Shown: positions 1 to 9,403, counted from the first letter of the stretch. The stretch: 32,941 nt of DNA from Anaerolineae bacterium (GCA_016927375.1 JAFGMS010000021.1:1-32941), one strand, 5' to 3'. Notes: generated from the sequence alone by a model not told the origin. Translations and numbers: made by a program.

Positions 1-17
1 ACCGGCATACCCATGAC

Positions 18-45
18 AACGGCTCTTGTTCCCATGGGCCGTTTT
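18..45 (+). terminator. Probable intrinsic terminator of the gene upstream of the window
   Basis: AACGGCTC (18-25) pairs with GGGCCGTT (36-43) with one G-T wobble, followed by a short T run. Confidence 0.45.
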
Positions 46-186
46 CGCCAACCAGGTGTGTTGCAACTACAATCGAACAGTGTCCTTACAACTTATATCC
101 TGCAGTAGCCATAACGGGGTTTACTTCCCAGGAAAAACTGGTTTTCCTTTGCTCTTTCCGGGGCGGCGCGGTATGCTTGGCGAGCT

Positions 187-1443
187 ATGTTTCTGGACGA
201 AGCTAAGATCTATGTTAAGGGTGGTGATGGCGGCGCTGGTATCGTCGCTTTTCGGCGCGAGAAATATGTTCCTCTCGGCGGCCCTGCCGGTGGGGATGGC
301 GGCAAAGGCGGCGCTGTGGTGGTTGTTGCCAATCCGCGGTTGCATACACTGTCCTACTTTGAGCGCAAGAAGCATTTCAAAGCTGACCGTGGAAAGAACG
401 GCGGCAACTTCAACCGGACCGGGGCCTCGGCAGACGATCTGGTCATTGAAGTTCCGCCTGGCACTATCGTCAGAGATGCAGAAAGCGACTTGCCGCTGGC
501 CGATTTGACCCAGCCCGACCAGCGTGTTGTAGTTGCCTATGGCGGGCGAGGTGGGCGCGGCAATGCTCGCTTTAAATCCTCTACCAATCAGGCTCCTCGC
601 GTTGCAGAAAAAGGCGAGCCGGGAGAGGAGCGCTGGCTCAAGCTGGAACTGAAGCTGATCGCTGATGTCGGAATCATCGGCGTTCCCAATGCCGGGAAAT
701 CTACCCTTCTTTCAGTTGTCAGTGCAGCCAAGCCGAAGATCGCTGACTATCCATTTACTACTCTGACACCTAACCTGGGAGTGGCTGTTGTTGACGACCG
801 GGAAACCATCCTGGCAGACATCCCCGGTCTGGTAGAAGGTGCCCATGCCGGTGTTGGGCTGGGACACAGCTTCCTCCGGCATGTTCAACGAACACGCCTC
901 TTAATCCACCTGCTCGATGGGGGTGGCGAGGATCCCGTTGGTGATTTCGTCCAGATAAACAGCGAGCTGGCTCTATTTGATCCGGATTTGCAATCCAGAG
1001 CCCAGATCGTCGTGCTCAGCAAGATGGATCTTCCCCAGGCTCAGGAGCACTGGCAGACACTAGCCGCCAGGCTCCCGCAGAAAGATTATCCTGTCGTTGC
1101 TATCTCAGCCGCAACCCATCAAGGGGTTGATGAGTTGATGTATCTAGTACTCAATACACTGGATATATTACCTGCTCCTGCTCCGGTTACCGAGGTTCCT
1201 GTCTTCAGGCTGGATGAAGACGAGGAGACCTTTCAAATTGTGCGGGAGAATGAGGCCTTTCGTGTTGTTGGCAAGCGTATTGAGCGGGCTGCGGCGATGA
1301 CTTATTGGGAGTACGATGAAGCAATAGCGCGGTTTCATCGCATCCTAACGGCATTGGGGATTGCCGATGCCCTGCGCGAGGCGGGCGTTTCTGAGGGAGA
1401 TACCGTCTTGATCGGTGCGTATGAATTGGAATGGGTCGACTGA
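187..1443 (+). CDS. obg: GTPase Obg/CgtA
   Basis: N-terminal glycine-rich Obg fold (MFLDEAKIYVKGGDGGAGIVAFRREKYVPLGGPAGGDGGKGG), G1 GVPNAGKST, DIPGLVEGA, and a C-terminal OCT-like region. Confidence 0.97.
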   Translation: MFLDEAKIYVKGGDGGAGIVAFRREKYVPLGGPAGGDGGKGGAVVVVANPRLHTLSYFERKKHFKADRGKNGGNFNRTGASADDLVIEVPPGTIVRDAESDLPLADLTQPDQRVVVAYGGRGGRGNARFKSSTNQAPRVAEKGEPGEERWLKLELKLIADVGIIGVPNAGKSTLLSVVSAAKPKIADYPFTTLTPNLGVAVVDDRETILADIPGLVEGAHAGVGLGHSFLRHVQRTRLLIHLLDGGGEDPVGDFVQINSELALFDPDLQSRAQIVVLSKMDLPQAQEHWQTLAARLPQKDYPVVAISAATHQGVDELMYLVLNTLDILPAPAPVTEVPVFRLDEDEETFQIVRENEAFRVVGKRIERAAAMTYWEYDEAIARFHRILTALGIADALREAGVSEGDTVLIGAYELEWVD

Positions 1444-2048
1444 TGCGCCTGGGGGTTCTGGGCGGTACCTTCGATCCGCCGCACTATGCACATCTGATCA
1501 TGGGCGAGTATGCGCGTGAGCAGCTTGAATTGGATCGTGTTTTGTGGGTTGTGGCGGCCGATCCACCACATAAGCAGCACGAGATTGTGTCCCCCGTTGA
1601 GCATCGTTTGCACATGGTGGAGATGGTGCTGGCCGATAACCTGGCCTTTGAGCTTTCGCGGGTGGATGTCGAGCGCCCTGGCCCGCATTACACCGTCGAT
1701 ATGTTGTTCCTGCTCAGTGCTCAATATCCTGACAGTGAGCTGTTCTTTCTGCTGGGGGGCGACTCTCTATGTAAGCTGCCGGACTGGCATGAACCTGCCC
1801 GGTTGGTTCAGCAGGCCAGGCTGGTTGTTATGGAGAGACCTGGTGTTGTGTGTGATATGACGAAAATGGCCTCACAGATTCCGGGGCTAAGCGATCGCGT
1901 CATCGTCGAGGATGCCCCTCTGATCGATATCTCAGCCTCCGATATTCGGGCCAGGGTGGCAAACAGGCAAACGATTCGTTATTTACTCCCAGCCGATGTT
2001 GAAACGTATATCCACGAGCAAGGGCTCTACCGGACCCTATCAGGATGA
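1443..2048 (+). CDS. nadD: Nicotinate-nucleotide adenylyltransferase
   Basis: MRLGVLGGTFDPPHYAHL nucleotidyltransferase motif and C-terminal ISASDIRAR. The obg stop and this start overlap (TGATG). The ORF track starts at 1431. Confidence 0.94.
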   Translation: MRLGVLGGTFDPPHYAHLIMGEYAREQLELDRVLWVVAADPPHKQHEIVSPVEHRLHMVEMVLADNLAFELSRVDVERPGPHYTVDMLFLLSAQYPDSELFFLLGGDSLCKLPDWHEPARLVQQARLVVMERPGVVCDMTKMASQIPGLSDRVIVEDAPLIDISASDIRARVANRQTIRYLLPADVETYIHEQGLYRTLSG

Positions 2049-2052
2049 TCGT

Positions 2053-3786
2053 ATGTTGAGACGCACTTCGCTTATTTCATGCATGGTGGTCACCATACTG
2101 GCGGGCTTGCAGGTGGCATGTACGAGAGAACCGCAGGGCACACCGACGCCAACCATCGTTCCGACGCGCAGTGTGACCAGCGTGCCGGTCGTGCATGGAA
2201 ACCCTGACGAGACGCCCCTTCCGCAGCCGGTCGCTGCTTCAGCCCTGGAGGACATCCGGCAAGCGGGCGAGCTTCGGGTTGGGATACTTTATAACTATTC
2301 TCCCTTCTGCTTTCTGGCTGATAATGGTGAGGTTCATGGCTATGAGGTGGCGCTGGTACGCCGCATCGCTGAGGAGTGGGGCGTCGAGGTGACCTTTGTG
2401 CAGGTCACCCGGCAGACTCGGCTGCCGATGCTGTACAGCGGCGAAGTAGATATGCTGGCAGCCGCCATGCCGCACCGGTGGGAGTTGGAGCAGTTTGTCG
2501 AGTTCTCCAATACGATCTTTCGAAGCGGCTATGTTGTTTTGATCTCTGCTGGTAGTGATATCGAAAGTATTGCAGGTATCGGCGGTGGTGCTGTGGCTGC
2601 TGTTGGTCCTGAAGCGCAAAGTGTGCTGATGGATTATGCGGCCCAGATTGGCATAGTCCCCTCGGTCCGGATTTCAGATACGGTCAATGATGCTGTCTCG
2701 GCGTTCAAGAATGGTGAAGTCAGTGCTATTACGGGACGTCGGGAAGATCTGATGTTGGCTGCAACCTCCCTTTCCAATGTTGAGATACTTGATGAGTTTG
2801 TCGTTGTCGAGCCCTATGCCTTTGCTGTGAGACGCGGCGATACCCCCCTGCGCGATCTGATCAATTTGACCCTTTTGGCAATCGCCGGAGGGGGTGATAT
2901 CGGTACTATTTTCTCTTCCAGCTTTTATGGTTATTCGGCCGATCTATTCCCGGTTTATCCTGGCGAGCCGGCTTATACTTTCGAGACCTTCCCGACCGAC
3001 TTGCCGGCCACAGAGTCTGTGGTTGAGCGTATCAGACGAGGCGAGCCTTTGAGAGTGGCCGGTCTGGCACTGGAAGCCCAACCGGGGCGCTTCGATGCTC
3101 AACCGATTGTCGATGGGTACAACCGTGCCATCATCAACGAGATGGCTCGCCGTTGGAATGCACCTGTCAGTGAGCTTCCTCAAAGTGCAGGTCGGGCGGG
3201 CATCGATCTGGTAGAGAGTGGTCAGGCCGATCTGGTGGTAGGTGTGCAGCCCGATCTTTCCCTGATCGGCCAGGTTGCCTTGAGCCAGGCTTATTACCAG
3301 CGGAGCCTGCGGCTGATCCACATGCAGAATGTAACGGTATTGGGCATTTACGATCTGGAGGCCAAAGAGTCGGTCGTCGTCGAGCCGCTGGCGCTGAGCG
3401 AGGATCTGATCAGAGATAATAACGATTTTCCCCGGGTGACACAGGCTGCTTCAGTTGAGGAGGCATTCAAGGCTCTGACTGCCGGCAGTGTCTATGCGGT
3501 AGTCGGTGATGAATTCAGCATGATGCTCATGATACAGACGGATGATCGTATCGAGGTGATCGGGGAGCGCTATCGACCCACCGACTATGCAATGGCTATG
3601 CCTTCCTATGATACCGAGTTGCAAGCGTTGGTGGACTTCACTCTACAAAACATGAAGCTGGATGGCACGCTGGATCGTCTACGTGAGCAGTACTTCAATC
3701 CGTATATGCCTGCCGATGATCCGCTTGAGCCTCTTGAGTTCGAAATCTGGCCGGGAGATGGGAGCTATCTTGGAGTAGGGGGGTAA
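2053..3786 (+). CDS. Lipoprotein with two tandem family-3 periplasmic solute-binding domains
   Basis: Signal peptide with lipobox (AGLQVAC). SBP_bac_3-like sequence appears twice (LEDIRQAGELRVGILYNYSPF... and VERIRRGEPLRVAGL...). Start refined from 1996. Confidence 0.8.
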   Translation: MLRRTSLISCMVVTILAGLQVACTREPQGTPTPTIVPTRSVTSVPVVHGNPDETPLPQPVAASALEDIRQAGELRVGILYNYSPFCFLADNGEVHGYEVALVRRIAEEWGVEVTFVQVTRQTRLPMLYSGEVDMLAAAMPHRWELEQFVEFSNTIFRSGYVVLISAGSDIESIAGIGGGAVAAVGPEAQSVLMDYAAQIGIVPSVRISDTVNDAVSAFKNGEVSAITGRREDLMLAATSLSNVEILDEFVVVEPYAFAVRRGDTPLRDLINLTLLAIAGGGDIGTIFSSSFYGYSADLFPVYPGEPAYTFETFPTDLPATESVVERIRRGEPLRVAGLALEAQPGRFDAQPIVDGYNRAIINEMARRWNAPVSELPQSAGRAGIDLVESGQADLVVGVQPDLSLIGQVALSQAYYQRSLRLIHMQNVTVLGIYDLEAKESVVVEPLALSEDLIRDNNDFPRVTQAASVEEAFKALTAGSVYAVVGDEFSMMLMIQTDDRIEVIGERYRPTDYAMAMPSYDTELQALVDFTLQNMKLDGTLDRLREQYFNPYMPADDPLEPLEFEIWPGDGSYLGVGG

Positions 3787-3797
3787 GATGCGCTAAA

Positions 3798-3872
3798 GCT
3801 GGACCTCCTCGTGATGCAGCTGGACCTTGTCGTGACGCAGCTGGACCTTGCCGTGACACGGCTGGACCTGAG
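3798..3872. repeat. 21-bp tandem repeat, about 3.6 copies
   Basis: Units at 3798-3818, 3819-3839 and 3840-3860, and partial 3861-3872, all beginning GCTGGACCT. Confidence 0.9.
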
Positions 3873-3951
3873 TGGGGGTGATGTCGATTGCTCAAGTTTT
3901 CAATTGGCGGCTATTGGAGGATAGAGCCTGCTGCCTGGATATCACGTTGCA

Positions 3952-6501
3952 TCAGGCAGTTGTGAAATAGAGCGTCACAATCTCGGCCGGCTTTACCTGA
4001 AGGCGAAACTGCCCATGCGCATCCGGTTTGATCCTCTTTCCGATTGGCGTTTCATCAAGCCGTGTGCGATGTGCCTGGGTGGCCTGGATGCCCAGATTCA
4101 GTGAGACCTTCTCGACTTTGTTGCTGATGCTGTACCCTCTTACCACCAACCCTTCTCCTGTCAACGCAACTTTGACCGTTGTCAATACAAAAGCAGGGTT
4201 GTCCACCGTCACCAGGCTGTGTTCCGGCGGCAGAACACCGGGATGTCTGGTTGTGAGCAGCGCTCTCAGAGGTGTCTGAAAGGCCCAGGCCTGCTGCCAG
4301 GCGGGCAGGGCGTCCTGCCCATGGGGGATGAGGCTGTAGCTGAAATGATAGTTGCCTCGGCATTGAGCATCGGGGGTCTGGGTGGCAGGTGAGTTGTCGA
4401 GTTGCAGCCAGCCTACGCTGCGCAGCAGCGTCAGCGCAATCTCCACACCTTCATCCGTTATCAAGGCGGCGGCTTCAGCCAGCCCCTGGTTGGCGATAGT
4501 GAGCCCCGTGTCTGTGCCCAAAACGGTTACAAAAGCACGTTGTGGGTAGTCGCCAGGGACAGGACGGCTCACGATCTCATAGTGCCCATCAAACAGTACC
4601 TCTGAAGTTCTGATACCGGTTGGGAAGTGCACTCTAAGGCGATGATCCAGAGCGTTGTTGGAAATATGAACTTCCACATCTAAGCGAGGCACGCCAGGGA
4701 CTACCCTCAGAGTAGTTGTTATCGGGATAGGAACAAACTGGGCTGCTAAAGGCAGCCGGGCATCGCGCTGCGGGGTGAGCATCTGCGGCAGCCGGTATAT
4801 CTGAAGGTAGCTCATCTCCTGCTGCGTATTGCTGATGCGCCGCTCAACGTAAATAGGCGTATTGGTGGCAATATCGATCAGCGTGTCTCTCCGTGGCGGG
4901 CAATAGGCAGCTGCGTCACCACAATCTCCCCCATCGACGTAGCGGTTTAGTCCGGAGAATGTCCTACCTGTCAGCTTATCAAAGATGGTAAACGTCCCGT
5001 CTGAGGGTTCTACTGAGACACTCAGGTACTCATTCTTGATGGCTGGTATATCGTCAATCCGCATTTCTTCGGGAGACCCGGCAGCTGGTTGAAGACTGTA
5101 AGTTCGAAAACCGTATGCCGGGACATCCCGGACGAGGAATCTGGCATGATGGAATTGCGAGGTCTGGATTTCCTCGGCGCAGTCAATGTACTCGGTGGGC
5201 TGAGGGGTTCCTGTGCTGTCGACAATCTGGAAACGCCCATCTGCCAGGCTGGTAGGGATTTCAAACGTGGCAATACCGGTATGGGATTGTCCGGTTCCGT
5301 TAAAGACAATGACAAGGTGTTCGCTGTCTTCTACCGGAATACTGCTGGTGTCGATTTGGCTTGTCAGATACTGCAAGTTCTGTCCGGCGATCTCCGCTCC
5401 AACCTGTTCGGCTTGCTCAAAGCGAACCTGCATCTCGCGGTGAACCTGATCGATAGCATGACCCGAGATGGATAGATAGGCATGGTTGGGGAGGAGAAGC
5501 CGCCAGGCGTGTGTGACCAGCTCGTTGGGCTTCTGGAGCCATCTGTTATCCTGCATTGTATCTGCGTGGCCAATCAGGCTGGCCCAGGCACTGAAAGGCT
5601 CAGCCCAGTGCTCCAGGAGGTTTTCGATAGCATGATTGTGTTGTTTGATCCATATCCGCGTGCTGAATGTGCCTGCAGAAAACGACGCCGGGAGTATCTC
5701 ACCCTCGATGACCGGGAGATCGTTTGAGAGCTTCGAGATTGCTGCCAGGTAGCCAGGTAAATCGCCATGAACGACCTCGGCGCCACGTATCTGTCCTTGG
5801 ATGCTGACTATCAGCTCGGCTATATGCTCCGGAGCTTCTTGATATCTGCTGTCGGATAATATAGCCAATACCTGTGCCGCATTGCGCTTTTTGAGCCGGT
5901 TCTTGGCTCTCGTGAGGATTTTTGAGAATGCTTTGCTGTCTCCAGACAGCGATAGCAGATCAGATTCTTCAAGTAGGCATACCAGCAGAACCTTGTTGCC
6001 GTTCGGGGCAAACCACCACTGCTTAAGAGGGGTATCCGACTGAGTATCATCAATGACAGATGCGATCTCCAGACCAAAGCCGGCCAGGATCTGGGGCATT
6101 TGCCCGATGTGGGCCGTTATGTTCGACACGTGTCCAATGTCAATCTGCCCACCCAGATGTCTGGTTGTTTCTGAGCCCAAGAGAAGGTTGCGTATGAGAG
6201 CCTCTGGACTGCTCAGAAACTCGTTGGGCAGAATATACCAGGGACCGATGTGGAGCCGTCCCCCCTGGATGAGTTCGGCAATCATATCCCGGTATTCAGG
6301 CCGGACTTCCAGATAATCTTCGACGAGAATGCTCTGGCCGTCTAAGACGAAACTATCGAACGCGTTCTGAGTAGCAAGAGCGGATAGGACGCAGTCCAGA
6401 AACTGCACCAGGCCCAGACGCAACTCCTGGAACGTGCGTAATCCCTCTCTGTGCCACAGTGTATGTGAAATAACATGGAGCCTGAGACTCGATTTTCCCA
6501 T
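3952..6501 (-). CDS. Glycoside hydrolase family 38-like protein, catalytic residues apparently lost
   Basis: Family-type stretches: FVLDGQSILVEDYLEVRPEYRDMIAELIQGGRLHIGPWYILPNEFL, GQMPQILAGFG, STRIWIKQHNHAIENLLEHWAEPFSA, IDQVHREM. Confidence 0.82.
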   Translation of the reverse strand: MGKSSLRLHVISHTLWHREGLRTFQELRLGLVQFLDCVLSALATQNAFDSFVLDGQSILVEDYLEVRPEYRDMIAELIQGGRLHIGPWYILPNEFLSSPEALIRNLLLGSETTRHLGGQIDIGHVSNITAHIGQMPQILAGFGLEIASVIDDTQSDTPLKQWWFAPNGNKVLLVCLLEESDLLSLSGDSKAFSKILTRAKNRLKKRNAAQVLAILSDSRYQEAPEHIAELIVSIQGQIRGAEVVHGDLPGYLAAISKLSNDLPVIEGEILPASFSAGTFSTRIWIKQHNHAIENLLEHWAEPFSAWASLIGHADTMQDNRWLQKPNELVTHAWRLLLPNHAYLSISGHAIDQVHREMQVRFEQAEQVGAEIAGQNLQYLTSQIDTSSIPVEDSEHLVIVFNGTGQSHTGIATFEIPTSLADGRFQIVDSTGTPQPTEYIDCAEEIQTSQFHHARFLVRDVPAYGFRTYSLQPAAGSPEEMRIDDIPAIKNEYLSVSVEPSDGTFTIFDKLTGRTFSGLNRYVDGGDCGDAAAYCPPRRDTLIDIATNTPIYVERRISNTQQEMSYLQIYRLPQMLTPQRDARLPLAAQFVPIPITTTLRVVPGVPRLDVEVHISNNALDHRLRVHFPTGIRTSEVLFDGHYEIVSRPVPGDYPQRAFVTVLGTDTGLTIANQGLAEAAALITDEGVEIALTLLRSVGWLQLDNSPATQTPDAQCRGNYHFSYSLIPHGQDALPAWQQAWAFQTPLRALLTTRHPGVLPPEHSLVTVDNPAFVLTTVKVALTGEGLVVRGYSISNKVEKVSLNLGIQATQAHRTRLDETPIGKRIKPDAHGQFRLQVKPAEIVTLYFTTA

Positions 6502-6512
6502 CGGCCAGTATT

Positions 6513-6752
6513 TTATGCCTCTTGGTCTGGGGGTGTAGATTCTGTTTTCGACTCAGGCTCAGCCGGTTCTGTTGCAGCGCGTGGAAGCGCTTGTTTGAGT
6601 TGTTTGCGAGTGACCTTGTTGATACGCCTGCACTTTGGACATTCAATGGCGTAGTAGTTTTCGTCAGGGGCTAGCGAATCGAGGGCGGCCTTGACATCTT
6701 TCGACCCCAGCGACCAACTCCAGTGACACTTGAAACAGGTGATCTTTACCAT
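6513..6752 (-). CDS. Small zinc-ribbon protein
   Basis: CFKC...CPKC cysteine pairs in a 79-aa ORF immediately upstream of the GH38-like gene on the same strand. Confidence 0.6.
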   Translation of the reverse strand: MVKITCFKCHWSWSLGSKDVKAALDSLAPDENYYAIECPKCRRINKVTRKQLKQALPRAATEPAEPESKTESTPPDQEA

Positions 6753-6806
6753 GTTTTTTGACCTCTTGTTGAGATTATGTGATGTAGATTTTTCCAGAAG
6801 CCTGGG

Positions 6807-7706
6807 TCATTGTCTGTTTACTTGTTGTTCAGCTAATGATGCTGACGCGATTCCTGCTAAGGTGAATGCTCCTCCCAGAATCTGAAGAGGAGAACCGGGT
6901 AACTCTTCCAGCAATAGAGCAGCGAGTATTGTTGAGCCAATTGGCTCGCCCAGAATAGTGATGCTCACAAGTGTTGCTGAAAGGTAGCGAACTGCGTAGT
7001 TGGCGGAGCCATGCCCGATGAGTTGTGGCACTATTCCAAGGGTGAGCATACAGATTGTGGCTGCTAACGAGTAACCTGCCAGTGGCAGACGGTTAACTAC
7101 TACCCACACTAGCAACAACAAGGCTGCTGTGCCATAGACCAGCCACAAGTATGAAATCAGCCGTACACTGGTACGCAGTCTCCGGCCAACGATAAGGTAT
7201 CCAGATCCGAACATAGCCCCCAACAGTGCCAGACCGTTACCTTCGAGAGTCTGTATCTGTGTGCTTTTCAAACCTGATAGTCCTATGATGCTTGCCCCGA
7301 TCATGGCAACGACGAGGCTGAGCCACATCAGTCTGGGAATACGCTCGCCCAGGAAAAGTGGTGAGGCTAGACCGATCCACAGGGGCGTTGTTGTTACCAG
7401 GACGACTGAATTCATGACTGATGTATAGGTCAAAGACGTGATCCAGGCTGCAAAGTGAAGTCCCAGCAGCACACCACTCATCAGGATCAGGACAATAGTC
7501 TGCCTATCCAGTTTAGCATACTCTCGCCAACCACGCTGCTGGATCATGGAAAAGCTTAAAATGCCTGTGGCTGTTGCAAGTCGATACGCTGCGATGACCA
7601 ACGACGGGACTCCTTCATTTTGGGCCCAACGAACGAGAATGGAGGCGGAGGACATTGCCAGTACTCCACTGGTCAAGATCAGGCTAAGTTTGATATGTTG
7701 GTTCAC
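6807..7706 (-). CDS. EamA/DMT-superfamily transporter
   Basis: About 10 hydrophobic segments, duplicated EamA pattern, C-terminal LGEPIGSTILAALLLEE. Confidence 0.85.
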   Translation of the reverse strand: MNQHIKLSLILTSGVLAMSSASILVRWAQNEGVPSLVIAAYRLATATGILSFSMIQQRGWREYAKLDRQTIVLILMSGVLLGLHFAAWITSLTYTSVMNSVVLVTTTPLWIGLASPLFLGERIPRLMWLSLVVAMIGASIIGLSGLKSTQIQTLEGNGLALLGAMFGSGYLIVGRRLRTSVRLISYLWLVYGTAALLLLVWVVVNRLPLAGYSLAATICMLTLGIVPQLIGHGSANYAVRYLSATLVSITILGEPIGSTILAALLLEELPGSPLQILGGAFTLAGIASASLAEQQVNRQ

Positions 7707-7751
7707 CGGATCCTGTCTTTTTAGTCACTTAGTCATGAAGTGAGAGATCAT

Positions 7752-7780
7752 TTGACTTGGTCTGTCGGCATAGCTACAAT
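7752..7780 (+). promoter_or_regulatory. Sigma70-type promoter for the superoxide dismutase gene
   Basis: TTGACT (7752-7757), 17-bp spacer, TACAAT (7775-7780). Confidence 0.6.
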
Positions 7781-7890
7781 CACTTTACCCCGTCACAATG
7801 TGAAAACCATCTTAGCACCGCCGGGACTGGCGGTCAAAGTTGCCTGCCAGACTTTATCATAGCTCAATAGTCACCAGGAGGGATTTCGAG

Positions 7891-8508
7891 ATGGGAAAAC
7901 ATGAATTACCACCCCTACCTTATGCTTATGATGCGCTGGAACCACACATTGATGAGCAGACTATGCGTATTCATCATGATAAGCACCATCAGGGGTATGT
8001 CAATAACCTGAATGTTGCTTTGGAAAGCCACCCTGATTTGCAGGCCAAGAGTGTGGAAGACCTGCTAAAGGATCTGGCTAGCGTTCCTGATGCAGTGCGT
8101 ACCGCGGTGAGGAATCACGGTGGTGGGCATCTCAATCATATGATTTTCTGGAAAAACATGGGGCCAGGTGGTCCGGGCGAGCCCAAGGGCAAGCTTAGCG
8201 AGGCCGTCGATACCGCGTTCGGATCGTTCAACAACTTCAAAGAGGAGTTCTCGAAGGCTGCGAAGGGGCATTTCGGGAGTGGCTGGGCCTGGCTATGTCT
8301 TGACAGCGTAGGAAAGCTGGTAGTGCGCAGCACAGCCAATCAGGATACCCCGCTCTCGGAGGGTATGGTGCCGCTTTTAGCACTCGATGTGTGGGAGCAT
8401 GCCTACTATTTGAAGTACCAAAATCGACGCGCTGACTTCGTTGATGCCTGGTGGAATGTCGTCAATTGGGATGATGTAGCATCCCGCTTCGAGGCTGCTG
8501 CAAAGTAG
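7891..8508 (+). CDS. sodA: Fe/Mn superoxide dismutase
   Basis: [62 protein letters not shown] lies upstream of ATG 7891. The ORF track starts at 7840. Confidence 0.95.
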   Translation: MGKHELPPLPYAYDALEPHIDEQTMRIHHDKHHQGYVNNLNVALESHPDLQAKSVEDLLKDLASVPDAVRTAVRNHGGGHLNHMIFWKNMGPGGPGEPKGKLSEAVDTAFGSFNNFKEEFSKAAKGHFGSGWAWLCLDSVGKLVVRSTANQDTPLSEGMVPLLALDVWEHAYYLKYQNRRADFVDAWWNVVNWDDVASRFEAAAK

Positions 8509-8542
8509 AGGTCCCCGCTAACCTTTTTGGGAGGGTTTTACA

Positions 8543-8893
8543 ATGCCTCACGTAATTACGAGTCTGTGTCTTCGCGATGGTGCCTGTGTGGAGGTCTGCC
8601 CTGTTGATTGCATTGTGGGTGGACAGCCGGAGTCGGAATGGCCCTGGTTCTATATCGATCCTGATACGTGCATCGACTGCGGTGCCTGTGTTCCTGAATG
8701 TCCCTATGATGCTATCTTCGTCGACAACGAAGTACCCTCTAGCTACACTATGCAGGCTGGCCAGGCCAGGGTCGATCATGAGACAAAGAAGCGTGTGACT
8801 GCGCAGGGAGGTGAGGTTGTTGATCTGACGCAGGATGTTCCATACAATGCCAGTTTCTTTCAGGATGGGCCTGGTTATTCTGCCAGGGGGTAG
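8543..8893 (+). CDS. Ferredoxin with two cluster-binding motifs
   Basis: CLRDGACVEVCPVDC and CIDCGACVPECP cysteine motifs; GGGAGG upstream. Confidence 0.9.
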   Translation: MPHVITSLCLRDGACVEVCPVDCIVGGQPESEWPWFYIDPDTCIDCGACVPECPYDAIFVDNEVPSSYTMQAGQARVDHETKKRVTAQGGEVVDLTQDVPYNASFFQDGPGYSARG

Positions 8894-8919
8894 AGGATCA
8901 CCTTGCGCGTAAGGTTATT

Positions 8920-8948
8920 GGAGCAGCCTGTATCGGGCTGCTCCTTTT
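8920..8948 (+). terminator. Intrinsic terminator downstream of ferredoxin
   Basis: GGAGCAGCC (8920-8928) and GGCTGCTCC (8936-8944), a perfect 9-bp stem, followed by TTTT. Confidence 0.85.
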
Positions 8949-8996
8949 GATCCCAATAAGCGTCCTGGCCAGACGTCTTGCCAATCAGGATTAAAT

Positions 8997-9403
8997 ATGG
9001 CGAAGAAAGAATCGAGGCTGTCATCTTATCATTTTGCTCTAGTCGTCGAGCTTGTGTGTTCCGGTATGCCTCTGGAAGTGTGCGGTTTCCCGGGTGGGGT
9101 AGGGGGAACAGTCACAGAGGTGCTTCCGGTGCCGAATGTTACATCTGATCCCACCATCACGTTTTTGATGGAGCCACAAGTTTAGTGGAATGCCATACGC
9201 ATCCTAAATGAGAATGGTAAGGAGATCGTAGCAATCTATCATTCTCATCTGCCAGATGCCTGTGGGGAGTTGTCGCCTGTGGATGTAGCCGATTGTACTA
9301 TCCAAGGGTGCTTAACATGGAGGGCATTTCCGGGAAGTTTGGTGAAATTGCTGTTTTCGAGCCTTTTATGTTGACGGGGGGCGGGTATCTGAGGTATCAA
9401 TAG
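8997..9403 (+). pseudogene. Decayed JAMM/MPN (JAB, Mov34/PAD-1-like) metalloprotease
   Basis: Frame 8997: EVCGFPGG...VTEVLPVPNVTSDPTITFLMEPQV-TAG-WNAIRILNENGKEIVAIYHSHLPDACGELSPVDVAD...TWRAF. After a frame change it continues as GKFGEIAVFEPFMLTGGGYLRYQ to TAG 9401-9403. Confidence 0.72.

Noticed and set aside
26-508. 160-aa ORF overlapping the obg start
   Set aside because: Shifted frame over obg coding sequence with no recognisable domain; obg is unambiguous.
3798-3872. Tandem repeat as a CRISPR array
   Set aside because: Contiguous 21-bp units without spacers, and no cas genes.
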